This document shows positions 15,044 to 24,728 of a DNA stretch of 64,000 nt, piece by piece (the first letter of the stretch is position 1; each line of letters starts with the position of its first letter). Position numbers and translations under genes: made by a program. The notes beneath the pieces are model-generated. The model had not been told where the DNA came from. It saw only the letters and a program-made list of their open reading frames with translations, and did no database searches. This DNA is from Firmicutes bacterium ASF500. Lineage in GTDB: Bacteria; Bacillota; Clostridia; Oscillospirales; Oscillospiraceae. The stretch spans positions 1,178,001 to 1,242,000 of the forward strand of contig CP097573.1 of the NCBI GenBank assembly GCA_000492175.2, given 5' to 3'.

Positions 15044-18000
15044 ATGAAACATAAGCCTTTTACCCGCATCCTCTCCCTGCTGCTGGTGGTGGCCACGCTG
15101 GCCGGCCTGATGGCCGTGCCCGCCAGCGCCGCCTCGTTGAACGACAGCGGCAGCGTCACCATCCAGCAGGCCGGCTTCGGCAGCTACCTGTCCAAGAGTA
15201 CGGGCGGAAGCATTGGCGGAGGCTATTGGAAGTACACCAGCAACGATGGCCTCACCGGCACCGCCTACTGCGTCAACTGGGGCCTGAAGGGGGTGTCCCC
15301 CTCCAAGTCCCTGACCATTCAGGAATACAACCGCAACCCCCAGACCATGGGGGCCTTTGCCAACGGCTACCCCAACCGGACGCTGGCTCAGTTCAAGGAG
15401 CTTCACGCGGACGATGTGCGCGGCATCGCCAGTCTGACGGAGGACGAGTACAAGTACGCCACCCAATTGGCGGTCTGGGCCTCCTGCGGCCAGCTTGCCG
15501 TCTCCGGCACCTCCTTCACCGCTGGCCGCGCCTCTCTGGTGGAGCCGACCGCGGACGCCCAGAAGATCCGGGTGTATGACAGCGTCAAGGCCATCCTGCG
15601 CCTCGCCGCCGGCTGGACCAAGAACCTCCACACCGGCCTGTCCATCCGGGCCGAGGAGGATAAGGATGTCCGCGGCGTGGACGTCCTCAACGAGTACGGC
15701 CTGGAGGGCGCCGCCGCCGACCACGAGGACGGCATCAAAAAGGAGACCATCGGCGGGAAGGAATATTACACCCGCGTGATGTACGTCTCTTCCGCCACCT
15801 CCACCTGGATCGATGGGCGCACCACCAAGGTCTACTCTACGGACGCGCCCCAGGGGACGATCTTCACCGCCGAGAACGGCTCCCCCCTGGAGACGGTGCC
15901 GGAGAACGGGACCACCTGCTACAAGGTGGACACCAGCAAGCAGCGCAGCACCAACCTCAACTCCAACGGCACGGAGTATTACGGCACCTTCAAGGTCTGT
16001 ATCCCCGTGGACAACGTGCCCGATGAGGGCAGCTTTACCATCCGGGCCAAGGGCGGCGTGGCGCAGTTCAACCTGTTCCTGGCCTATAACCCCTCCGCCA
16101 CCGAACAGTCCTACATCATCTCCGATCCCGGCTATGTCGAGCTGGAGGCCCAGGCCCCGTTCAAGTGGAGCGGCTCGGATATCCCGGAGAACGCCACCCT
16201 CCAGATCGTCAAGACCGGCGCTGGCGGCGCGCCCCTGGAGGGGGCCGAGTTCACCCTCACCGGCAGCGGCGGCACCACCGTCTCCGGCACCAGCGACCGC
16301 AATGGTCAGGTGACCTGGACCGACTTGCCCGCCGATGAAAACTTCACCTTGACTGAGGACTCCGCACCGGAGGGCTACCAGGTCATCGCTCCTCAGAACA
16401 TCACCCTGGAGCCGGGGCGCACCACCTATGTCACCGTGCCCAATGACACCGAGAAGGGCTTCACCGTCAAAAAGATCGACGCCCAGAACCGGGCGTCTTT
16501 GCAGGGGGCCGTGTTTGTCTTTGAGCAGATCGATGGCTCCTATAAGACCACCGGCACCACCGGCTTTGACGGGACCATCTCCTTCCAGGGCGATGAGCTT
16601 CCCTATGGCAGCTACCGGGTGTGGGAGCAGTCCAGTCCGGCAGGCTACCTGAAGGATACGCGGGTGGAAACCGTGGAATGGACGGGCGAAAAGGACGTGC
16701 TGCTCACCTTTGAGAACGTCAGGGACATCAGCCTCACCATCCTGAAGGTGAACGAGCTGGGGGCCTCCCTGGAGGGCGCGGTGTTCGATGTGTACGCGGA
16801 CGGCAAATTCATCACCTCCGTTGAGACCAACAGTTCCGGCGAGGCCAGGGTGACCGGCATCCAAAAGGAAGCCTACATCGAGGTGGTGGAAAAGACGGCC
16901 CCGGCAGGGCACGTCCTGGACCGCACCTCCCACGGTATCCACATCGACCCCTATGATCCCGCCATCGAGGACGACCCGGTCCTCACCGTGGTCAACCTGT
17001 CCAAGCCCTCCCTGCGGATCATCAAATATGACCGGCTGAGTAAGGAAAAGCTGCCCAACGTCACGTTTGAGATCTACAAGGACGCCGAGCTGTTCGACAC
17101 CGTGACCACGCCGGAGAGCGGGGAGATCGACCTCTACGATTTGGAGCCGGGCACCTATCTGGTCAAGGAGGTGTCCACGGATTCCTCCCACATCGTGGAC
17201 ACGACCCCGCAGCAGATCGAGCTGAAAGCGGGTCAGACCGCCACCCAGGAGCTGGTCTTTTTCAACGACAAGCTGCCTGGGATGCACCTCATCAAAGTGG
17301 ACAGCGCCGACCTGTCCAAGCCCATCGCCAACGCCAAGTTCAAATTCACGGCGGTGGACGGGAGCTGGGGGCCTGTCGAAATGACCACGCTGGAGGACGG
17401 GACCATCGACCTCAGTAAGCTGCCCACCGGCGCGGTGGTGGTGGAGGAACTGGAGTGCCCCGGCTATGTGATCGATGACTTCCAGCGGATCATCGAGCTG
17501 AAGCCCAACGAGACGGCGCAGTTCGTGTTCACCAACAGCAAGCTGCCCTCCCTCCGGCTGACCAAAACCAGCTCGGACGGCTCCCCCCTGGAGGGCGTAT
17601 CCTTCCGGCTGGCGAAGATCGAGGACGGCTCCCGCTACCTGGACCGCACCACCTCCAGCACAGGTGAGATCCTGTGGGAGAACCTCGACCCCGGCGTGTA
17701 TTCCCTGGTGGAAACCGCCACGGTGGACGATCACATCCGGGACTTGAAAGAGTACCATGTGGAGGTGTTTCCGGGAAAAGAAAGCACTATCGTGCTGGAA
17801 AATCAGAAGCGGCCCAATTTGTATGTCTACAAAAACGACGCGGACAGCGGGGAGCCGGTGCCCAATACCGTGTTTTTGGTCAAGGCGGCGGACGGGCACT
17901 CCGTGGACGAGATCGAGACAGACAGCACGGGCCGCGCCGAGCTGCTGAACCTCCTGCCTGGGGTATATGAAATTTCCGAAAAATCCGTGCCCTCCCCCTG

Positions 18001-21000
18001 GCTGAAGGACGCTGACCCCCAGTTGGTGACCCTCTATCCCAACCGGGATCACACCGCCTACTTCAAGAACCATAAGCGGCCCGTCATTGAGATCATCAAG
18101 GAAAACGCCGTCACCTTCGACCGGCTGGCCAATGTGCCCTTCCGGGTGTGGTACGCCAGCAACAACACCACCACAGGCGAGATGAACGACCTGGGCGTGT
18201 TCTATACGGACGAGAATGGCCGCATCGAGCTGGACGGCACCAAGATGGGCACCCTGGGCCTGCGGGACGGCTGGTTCCGGGTGCAGGAGCTGGAGCCGCT
18301 GAAGGGCTTCGCCAAAGCGGACCCCGACACCCAGGAGGCGTTCATCCCCGCGGGCCAGGGCCACACCTTTGTGTTCCGCAACCAGCCCCTGTCCGCCATC
18401 TGCGTGTGGAAATATGATTCCCAGCACCCCAACGTGGCCATCGAGGGCGCGGTGTTCCAGATCCGCTACCTGTCCGGCAACACCTCCGGCACGGGCGGAA
18501 CCGTCATTGGAACCTATCAGACCTCAAAAAATGGTTCTTTTACCGCAACAGGGCTGAAAAAAGGAACTTATATCGTGGAGGAGCTGTCCAGTGACGGGGG
18601 GCACGTCATCGACACGCCGCCCCAGACCGTGTACCTCTCCGGCGAGGAGCAGGAGGTCATCCACGTCCGCTTCGGCAACAGCGCCATGGGCAGTCTGCTG
18701 GTCAAGAAGGTGGATGCCAGCGATGGCAGCCCGCTCAGTGACGTGGAGTTTTTCGTGACCACCTCGGACGGTACCGTGGTGGGCGACGCCAACGGCAAGT
18801 TCGTCACTGATCAGGCGGGCAGCTTCCTGGTGGAGAACATCGAGCCGGGAACCAGTCTGGTGGTGAAGGAAACCAGGGCAAAACCGGGCTACCTGCTGGA
18901 CGATGTACCCCAGGTGGCAAAAATCAAGGCCGGACAGACGGTGACCCTGGAATTCAGGAACAAAAGGCAGGGGAACCTCGTAATCCATAAGCTGTCCAGC
19001 CTGGACAAGACCCCGCTTGAGGGCGCACAGTTTAAATTGACCTACGCCAACGGCGAGGTGGTGGACGCGGCGGACGGCAAGCTGTCCTCCAACGGTCTGT
19101 ATACCTCCAATTCCGAGGGCCAGATCGTGATCTCCAACGTCACCGGCACCATCATCTGCACGGAGGTATCCAGCCCGGAGGGCTATGCCATCGACCCCAA
19201 TACCCGTACCCAGACGGTGGTCGTCAACCCCGGCGATGACACGCAGCACCTCTATTTTTACAATGCGCCCCTGTGTTCCCTCACGCTCTCGAAGGTGGAT
19301 TCACTCAGCGGAAAGCCGGTGCCCAATACCACCTTCACCGTAAAATATGCCAGCGGGGAGCAGATCGGGCGGTACACCACCGGGAAGGATGGGACAGTTA
19401 CTGTCAACGGCCTCCTGCCTGGTTCCACCGTGGTGGTGACCGAGTACAAGGTGCCCGATACCCACGTCCTTAATACCACACCTCAGACGATCACCCTCAA
19501 GAGCGGCGCCAACACCGTGACCAGCGGCGGCAGCACCAGCGTAACTCCCCCCAGCGGCAACACCGGGGGCGGCAACAACCTGGATTTTGAGAACGACCCC
19601 AAGATGACTTTGACGATCCGAAAGTACATCAAGGGTACGGATCGTGAGCCGCTGAAGGGCGTCTGCTTCAAAGTGGTAGATGGCTACGGCAAGCCCATCG
19701 GTACCAATACTGGGGTGTACTACACCACCAGCGCCGGTGAGATCGTCCTGGAGGACCTGGAACCCGGCACCACCGTGACCGCGCGTGAGATCGCCACAGT
19801 CGAGGGCTTCGTCCTGGACGGCGAACCCCAGACCATCACGATCCAGGCGTCCAAAAAGCCCCAGGAGATGATCTTCTGGAACGAAAGGGCTGGGGCGCTC
19901 GTCATCCAGAAAAAGAGCAGCCTGGACGGCAGCCCGCTGGCCGGGGTGCAGTTCCAGCTCACCTATGCGGACGGCTCCTACGTTGACTATGACAACGGCC
20001 ACATGAGCAGCAAGGGCCTGTATGAGACGGACTCCGCAGGAGAAATCAGGATCACCGGGATCACGGGCACCGTCATCGCAAAGGAACTCAAGACATTGCC
20101 TGGGTTCACCATCGACCCGGCCACCCAGACCCAGACGGTACAGGTGAACGCCTCGGACACGCAGTATCTCGTGTTTTATAACACGCCTGTGGGGAATTTC
20201 GAGCTGATCAAGGTCTCGGAGAGCGACCCGACCAAGCGCATCCCCAACGTGACCTTCGAGATTCGCCGCGCCAGTGACGGCGGGCTGGTGGACACCATCA
20301 CCACCGGCAGCGATGGGCGCGCCACCCTCCAGTTGGACGCGGGCAATTACTACGCGGTGGAAACCGAGTGCCCGAAGGAATTCAAGCTGGATTCCACGCC
20401 CCATTATTTCACCATGAAGGATGATGGCGCCGGCACCACTTTGACGGTGAAAAACAAGGCTTTTTCAGGCATCCTCATCCACAAAACCGATAAATCCACT
20501 GGAAAGGGACTTTACGGGGTGACCTTCCTGCTGTACGACAGCACCAACACCCCCATCGGGCAGTACACCTCCGATAACAGCGGTTACGTCTATATCGAAG
20601 GGCTGACCACCTCTGGCCGCTACTACCTGCGGGAGCTGGAAAACGAGGGGTATGTCCCCGACACCCAGATGAAAACCGTGTATGTGACTGCCGGTCAGAC
20701 GACCTTGGTGGAGTGGGAGAACATCCCCATCACCGGACAGATCCAAATCGTGAAGAAATCCGCCGACTACAACTCCACCAACGGCCTGCCTGCCGGGACG
20801 CTGCTGGAGGGGGCTGTGTTCCAGATCTACGACAAGGCGGGCAATCTGGTGGACACCATCAAGAGCGACAAGCGGGGGCTGGCTGTGTCCAAGCCCTTGC
20901 CGCTCTCGCGCTATACCATCCGCGAAACCAAGGCGCCGGCGAATTACGGCGTGAGCGACCAGGAGCTGACCGCCTACCTGGAGCATGAGGGCCAGATCGT

Positions 21001-21565
21001 GCGCTTCGAGGTGACCAACAAGAGCCTCACCACCGGCGTGTCCATCACCAAGACCGGCCCCAAGGAGGCCATGGCGGGCCAGCCGGTGAACTATGTGCTG
21101 TCCGGCATTGCCAACAATTCCAATGTCCGGCTGGACAATTTCTACTGGCGCGACACCTTGCCCGCACAGGTGCGGCTGAACACCATCGTCACCGGGATCT
21201 ACAACTTCCCCGGCGTGTACAAGATCACCTACCGGGTGAACGGCGGCGAGTACCGGACGCTGGCGGACAACCTGTCCACCAGCAGGAACTACACTTTGCA
21301 GGCGTCCCCCGCCGCCCTGGGCCTCGCGGCCAATGAGCGGGTGACGGAAGTGATGTTCGTGTTCGGGCAGGCCCCTGCCGGTTTCGCCCAGGTGGAGAAG
21401 CCCCAGATCAAGTGTATCGCCGTGGCCGGTCTGACGGCTGGCAGTAGCTTCGTCAACATCGCTGACGTGGGCGGCACGTACAACGGGATCTGGGTACAGG
21501 CCATCAGCCGCTGGGTCACCACCGTCTACGGCAAGCCCACCCGTCTGCCCACCACCGGGTATTGA
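15044..21565 (+). CDS. Giant thioester/CnaB-repeat surface adhesin ending in LPTTGY
   Basis: A 2173-residue secreted protein. After the signal peptide comes a thioester domain: Cys76 (AYCVNWG) and Gln141 in the TQLA motif (ATQLAVWA) can form the internal bond that attaches covalently to surfaces. From about residue 385 to 1990 I count 17 CnaB/SpaA-type units. Each starts with a strand containing a Lys (LQIVKTG, LRIIKYD, LVIHKLS and so on) and ends with a Glu strand (VEKTAPAGH, VKETRAKPGY, IRETKAPANY), the pair expected to form isopeptide bonds. A different C-terminal domain follows. The last residues are RLPTTGY and then stop, with no membrane helix or charged tail. It likely mediates adhesion or mating-pair contact. 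Confidence 0.85.
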   Translation: MKHKPFTRILSLLLVVATLAGLMAVPASAASLNDSGSVTIQQAGFGSYLSKSTGGSIGGGYWKYTSNDGLTGTAYCVNWGLKGVSPSKSLTIQEYNRNPQTMGAFANGYPNRTLAQFKELHADDVRGIASLTEDEYKYATQLAVWASCGQLAVSGTSFTAGRASLVEPTADAQKIRVYDSVKAILRLAAGWTKNLHTGLSIRAEEDKDVRGVDVLNEYGLEGAAADHEDGIKKETIGGKEYYTRVMYVSSATSTWIDGRTTKVYSTDAPQGTIFTAENGSPLETVPENGTTCYKVDTSKQRSTNLNSNGTEYYGTFKVCIPVDNVPDEGSFTIRAKGGVAQFNLFLAYNPSATEQSYIISDPGYVELEAQAPFKWSGSDIPENATLQIVKTGAGGAPLEGAEFTLTGSGGTTVSGTSDRNGQVTWTDLPADENFTLTEDSAPEGYQVIAPQNITLEPGRTTYVTVPNDTEKGFTVKKIDAQNRASLQGAVFVFEQIDGSYKTTGTTGFDGTISFQGDELPYGSYRVWEQSSPAGYLKDTRVETVEWTGEKDVLLTFENVRDISLTILKVNELGASLEGAVFDVYADGKFITSVETNSSGEARVTGIQKEAYIEVVEKTAPAGHVLDRTSHGIHIDPYDPAIEDDPVLTVVNLSKPSLRIIKYDRLSKEKLPNVTFEIYKDAELFDTVTTPESGEIDLYDLEPGTYLVKEVSTDSSHIVDTTPQQIELKAGQTATQELVFFNDKLPGMHLIKVDSADLSKPIANAKFKFTAVDGSWGPVEMTTLEDGTIDLSKLPTGAVVVEELECPGYVIDDFQRIIELKPNETAQFVFTNSKLPSLRLTKTSSDGSPLEGVSFRLAKIEDGSRYLDRTTSSTGEILWENLDPGVYSLVETATVDDHIRDLKEYHVEVFPGKESTIVLENQKRPNLYVYKNDADSGEPVPNTVFLVKAADGHSVDEIETDSTGRAELLNLLPGVYEISEKSVPSPWLKDADPQLVTLYPNRDHTAYFKNHKRPVIEIIKENAVTFDRLANVPFRVWYASNNTTTGEMNDLGVFYTDENGRIELDGTKMGTLGLRDGWFRVQELEPLKGFAKADPDTQEAFIPAGQGHTFVFRNQPLSAICVWKYDSQHPNVAIEGAVFQIRYLSGNTSGTGGTVIGTYQTSKNGSFTATGLKKGTYIVEELSSDGGHVIDTPPQTVYLSGEEQEVIHVRFGNSAMGSLLVKKVDASDGSPLSDVEFFVTTSDGTVVGDANGKFVTDQAGSFLVENIEPGTSLVVKETRAKPGYLLDDVPQVAKIKAGQTVTLEFRNKRQGNLVIHKLSSLDKTPLEGAQFKLTYANGEVVDAADGKLSSNGLYTSNSEGQIVISNVTGTIICTEVSSPEGYAIDPNTRTQTVVVNPGDDTQHLYFYNAPLCSLTLSKVDSLSGKPVPNTTFTVKYASGEQIGRYTTGKDGTVTVNGLLPGSTVVVTEYKVPDTHVLNTTPQTITLKSGANTVTSGGSTSVTPPSGNTGGGNNLDFENDPKMTLTIRKYIKGTDREPLKGVCFKVVDGYGKPIGTNTGVYYTTSAGEIVLEDLEPGTTVTAREIATVEGFVLDGEPQTITIQASKKPQEMIFWNERAGALVIQKKSSLDGSPLAGVQFQLTYADGSYVDYDNGHMSSKGLYETDSAGEIRITGITGTVIAKELKTLPGFTIDPATQTQTVQVNASDTQYLVFYNTPVGNFELIKVSESDPTKRIPNVTFEIRRASDGGLVDTITTGSDGRATLQLDAGNYYAVETECPKEFKLDSTPHYFTMKDDGAGTTLTVKNKAFSGILIHKTDKSTGKGLYGVTFLLYDSTNTPIGQYTSDNSGYVYIEGLTTSGRYYLRELENEGYVPDTQMKTVYVTAGQTTLVEWENIPITGQIQIVKKSADYNSTNGLPAGTLLEGAVFQIYDKAGNLVDTIKSDKRGLAVSKPLPLSRYTIRETKAPANYGVSDQELTAYLEHEGQIVRFEVTNKSLTTGVSITKTGPKEAMAGQPVNYVLSGIANNSNVRLDNFYWRDTLPAQVRLNTIVTGIYNFPGVYKITYRVNGGEYRTLADNLSTSRNYTLQASPAALGLAANERVTEVMFVFGQAPAGFAQVEKPQIKCIAVAGLTAGSSFVNIADVGGTYNGIWVQAISRWVTTVYGKPTRLPTTGY

Positions 21566-21667
21566 TCCCCGCATCCCCTTTCGCACCCAGGGGGGCCACC
21601 AGCAGGCGGCTCCCCTCTACATTATAAATATACCATCAAACCATCACTTTGAAAAGGAGAAATATCT

Positions 21668-22039
21668 ATGCTGAAGATCACCGCAATCGGGAACCTGACC
21701 AACGATGTGGAGCTACGCTCCCATGAGGACGGCAAGCCCTACGCCATCCTGCGGATCGCCTCCGACCGCCGCTACCGGGACCGGGACGGCAACAAGCTCA
21801 CCGACTTTATCTCCATCAAGGTCCGGGGCGCTCTGGCGGAGCGGTGCGCCGCCTTCGCCTACAAGGGCTGCAAGCTGGCCGCCTCCGGCGACTTCGAGAC
21901 CATCTGCTTCGCGGAGGACCCCAGCCGCCAGCCCGGTTTTCTCATCAAGGCCACCGAGGTGGAGTTCCTGTCCCCCCGGAAGGTGGAGGAGGCCGCTGGC
22001 GTGGCTGACGCTGGCGGCGCCGATGAGGCCGCGGCCTGA
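21668..22039 (+). CDS. ssb: Single-stranded DNA-binding protein of the element
   Basis: A 123-residue OB-fold protein: MLKITAIGNLTNDVELRSH, a central DFISIKVRGALAE and SGDFETICF strands match SSB. The usual acidic C-terminal tip (DDDIPF-like) is absent; the tail is Ala/Glu/Asp-rich. It coats transferred or replicating single strands. Its last base is the first base of the next gene start. AAAAGGAG precedes the ATG. It is the first gene of the long element operon. Confidence 0.85.
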   Translation: MLKITAIGNLTNDVELRSHEDGKPYAILRIASDRRYRDRDGNKLTDFISIKVRGALAERCAAFAYKGCKLAASGDFETICFAEDPSRQPGFLIKATEVEFLSPRKVEEAAGVADAGGADEAAA

Positions 22040-22941
22040 TGCACAACACCGGGATCATCTACAGCAGCACGGAGCGCACCCCCACCGTCCTGCCTGAGAT
22101 GGCCGAGCTGCTCCCCCCTCTAACGGGGGAGCAGCTCGCCGCCCTGGAGGCGGACATCCTCAAAAACGGCTGCTACTCCCCGGTCATCGTCAACGAGGAC
22201 ATGGTGGTCGTTGACGGCCACAACCGGCAGAGGCTGTGCGAACAGCACGGCCTGCCCTACCAGATGGCCGTGTTCTCGTTTGAAACCATGCTGGAGGCCA
22301 AGCAGTGGGCGCTGGACACCCAGAAGGGCCGCCGCAACCTGGACAAGTGGGAGCTGGGCAAGATCGCCCTTCGGCTGAAGCCCGATATTGAGGCCAAGGC
22401 AAAAGAAAATATGGGGACCCGCACAGACCTTTCGGCAACATTGCCGAAAGGTTCTGAGCCTGTGGACACCCGCAAGGAACTGGCGGACGCTGTCGGCCTG
22501 GGAGAGCGTACCATGGGCAAGGTCATGCAGATCGATGAACACGCCCCCACCGCCGTGAAGGAAGCCCTGGACAGCGGCGACCTGTCCATCAACCAGGGCT
22601 ACAACATCACCCGGCAGGTGCGGGAACTGCCGGAGGAGCAGCGGGAGGAGGCCGCCGCCCTGGCGGTGGAGTTGGAAAAGGCGAAAAGGGAGATCCGGCA
22701 ATCAGACGCGGAGGCCGACCGGCGGGGCAGGATCGCCGGCTTGTTCTGCAAAGCCTTTGAAAAGGCTGTGCTGCTGACCCCGACAGAGGAAAACGTGCGT
22801 ATCTGGGCGGAGTGTACCCGCATGACGCCGGAGGAGATCGAGGACAGCGTGAAAGATGCCCGTGAGCTGGCGGAGGTGTTCGCCGCCATCGCCGGCATCC
22901 TGGAAACATTGCTGCCGGGAGGTGACGGCGATGCCGGATGA
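22039..22941 (+). CDS. ParB/sulfiredoxin-domain protein
   Basis: The 300-residue protein has a ParB N-domain: EQLAALEADILKNGCYSPVI, then the signature VVDGHNRQRLCEQHGLP. A helical region with a helix-turn-helix (RKELADAVGLGERTMGKVM) and a long coiled C-terminal part follow. Such proteins bind DNA or act as small nucleases in mobile elements. With ParM and ParR downstream it may aid stability, though ParM systems do not normally need ParB. It overlaps ssb by one base. Confidence 0.75.
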   Translation: MHNTGIIYSSTERTPTVLPEMAELLPPLTGEQLAALEADILKNGCYSPVIVNEDMVVVDGHNRQRLCEQHGLPYQMAVFSFETMLEAKQWALDTQKGRRNLDKWELGKIALRLKPDIEAKAKENMGTRTDLSATLPKGSEPVDTRKELADAVGLGERTMGKVMQIDEHAPTAVKEALDSGDLSINQGYNITRQVRELPEEQREEAAALAVELEKAKREIRQSDAEADRRGRIAGLFCKAFEKAVLLTPTEENVRIWAECTRMTPEEIEDSVKDARELAEVFAAIAGILETLLPGGDGDAG

Positions 22942-23680
22942 ACTGTCCGTCCGCCAGTGGCAGGAGCAGTTCCAGGCCGGGGCCTTTGAACGCTCCGACT
23001 ATGCTACACAGTGCGCGGCAGGCTGGTACGATTGGTTCTGCCAGGACTCCGCCCTGGCCGGGCGGCTGAAGAAGATCGGCAGGGTGGTCATGGGCATTAC
23101 AGATCCCTTCATCCTGGACAATTACTACGTCTGGTTCAAGAATAACTGCCCGCTGAACGGGCCGCTGTATGACGATGCCCGCTTTGAGCCTTTGTCCGGG
23201 GAGCGCGGTGGGAAATATTTTGTGGTTTCGCTGGACAGCCCCCATGAGCGCATGAAATGGGCGCTGGTCACGGAGCGGTACGGCTTTGACGCGCCGGAGT
23301 TCGACTGCCGGAATATCCGGGATATGATCCGGTACGTCAACAGCATCGGCCCGGAGCTGCGGCAGGGCATCATTCCTCCGTTCATTGCGGAGAAGGACGC
23401 TGTGACCGCCTACGCCCAGCGGCGCGGGGAGCCGGAGGGCCTCCACATCTACCGGGACGGGGAACATTGCTACAGCTACACCTCTCGCCAGGATCGGCGT
23501 AAGCGGACGGTTCTGGCGGCGGCCAGCCTGGAGGACGCCCCGCCCGGTTTTGTTTCGGAGCAGGCGCACTCCATCAAGGGGATGTATGTCTACTGTCCGG
23601 AGGATGCGGGGATACCTCTGCCGGATCTGGCGCCGCAGGATACAGCCAAATCTCAGAAAAGAAAGGAGCCGGAACGATGA
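22931..23680 (+). CDS. Element protein of unknown function
   Basis: A 249-residue soluble protein. The first 110 residues are rich in Trp/Tyr/Phe (AAGWYDWFCQDSALAGRL, NYYVWFKNNCPLNGP). I recognise no catalytic motif. It starts within the end of the ParB-like gene and ends in KRKEPER, whose codons contain the ribosome site of the next gene; its stop overlaps the next ATG (ATGA). Confidence 0.5.
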   Translation: MPDELSVRQWQEQFQAGAFERSDYATQCAAGWYDWFCQDSALAGRLKKIGRVVMGITDPFILDNYYVWFKNNCPLNGPLYDDARFEPLSGERGGKYFVVSLDSPHERMKWALVTERYGFDAPEFDCRNIRDMIRYVNSIGPELRQGIIPPFIAEKDAVTAYAQRRGEPEGLHIYRDGEHCYSYTSRQDRRKRTVLAAASLEDAPPGFVSEQAHSIKGMYVYCPEDAGIPLPDLAPQDTAKSQKRKEPER

Positions 23681-24099
23681 GCAAAGAACACGCCCCACGG
23701 GCGGCGGGGCCTCCCGGCAGGCCCGCCCTGCCCCCGGAGGCGGAGCAGGAGATCATGGACGTGCTGGGCGCCAATATGCGGATCAGCTCCGGGGAGATCG
23801 CCGCTATTTTGAAGAAGCACGGCGTGTCCGGGAATGCGGAAGCCCTCCAGAACAGCTACCGGAAGCGGCTGGGCCAGCGGCTGATGGCCAGCATCCGGGA
23901 TGAAAACGGCAGGCGGGAGGTGCTGGCCCGCGGCAGCGAGTACATCGTGATAGAGTGCTGCGCCGACCGGCGGGATCTCAAAGCCATCCGTTATCGCATT
24001 CGGAGCCAGATGAAAGGGCTGGACGTATCTTCCGGGAAAGTGCGGGGCCGCATCCGTGTGCTGGAGCAACTGCTCTCCCGGTTTAGAAAGGCGGGATGA
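23677..24099 (+). CDS. Small element protein, probably DNA-binding
   Basis: A 140-residue basic protein with a Pro-rich start and a helix pair resembling a winged-helix or homeodomain-like fold (EIMDVLGANMRISSGEIAAI). A basic C-terminal helix follows (RGRIRVLEQLLSRFRKAG). DNA binding is inferred from charge only. It overlaps both neighbours by 4 bases. Confidence 0.45.
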   Translation: MSKEHAPRAAGPPGRPALPPEAEQEIMDVLGANMRISSGEIAAILKKHGVSGNAEALQNSYRKRLGQRLMASIRDENGRREVLARGSEYIVIECCADRRDLKAIRYRIRSQMKGLDVSSGKVRGRIRVLEQLLSRFRKAG

Positions 24100-24728
24100 C
24101 CATGGGCCTGAGAGATTTCATCCGGGCCATCCGGGAGTACCCTGCCGCCCTGGCCGAGCTGCGGCGGACTCAGCAGGCGCTGGAACGGAGTGAACAGACC
24201 TGTGCAGCCTTGCGTGACGAGGCTGGGGAACGTGCTGACCACGAAAGGTTCCTGACCAGCCAACTGGCGGCGGTTCAGACTGCCTTAGTGGGATTCTGCC
24301 CCCGGCTGTCCTCCCTGGAGGATATGAAACGGTTTTACGACACGGTCTCCCCCAGCCTGGACGCCAGCGGTTTTACTTTGTACCGCATGGCGAAGGAACT
24401 GACGGGGATCGATGTATCCTCGTTTTTCCCTTATGAGGACAGCCGGGGTCTGTTCACAGAGGCGGATGGCCGCCAGCTTTTGCGCTGGCTGACCGCCGCC
24501 CATTTTCATGCTGTGGATTGGAGCATTGTTCCCGGCACTACTTATGAGCGGGCCGCATTACGGGAGGTGGATACCGCCGCCCCGGAATACCGGGAATTTG
24601 AACGGCAGCTCTATGAGAAGGTGCTGGAACGCATGGGTTTTCAGCACCTTTTGACGCCGGATCGGGATGAGGCTTCGAGAGTGCCCAGACATCCTTTGCC
24701 CCAACCGAAACGAGGTGACACACGATGA
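24096..24728 (+). CDS. Coiled-coil element protein of unknown function
   Basis: A 210-residue protein. Residues 15-65 form a likely coiled coil (ALAELRRTQQALERSEQTC); the rest is a compact, aromatic-rich domain. No family recognised. It overlaps neighbours by 4 bases on both sides and ends in PKRGDTR, encoded by the GAGGTGA ribosome site of the next gene. Confidence 0.45.
   Translation: MTMGLRDFIRAIREYPAALAELRRTQQALERSEQTCAALRDEAGERADHERFLTSQLAAVQTALVGFCPRLSSLEDMKRFYDTVSPSLDASGFTLYRMAKELTGIDVSSFFPYEDSRGLFTEADGRQLLRWLTAAHFHAVDWSIVPGTTYERAALREVDTAAPEYREFERQLYEKVLERMGFQHLLTPDRDEASRVPRHPLPQPKRGDTR

Noticed and set aside
14963..18427. An 1154-residue open frame on the minus strand inside the adhesin gene
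   Set aside because: It lies opposite the repeat-rich adhesin, has the Gly/Val/His-rich composition of an antisense shadow, and matches no family; the plus-strand CnaB pattern is unmistakable.
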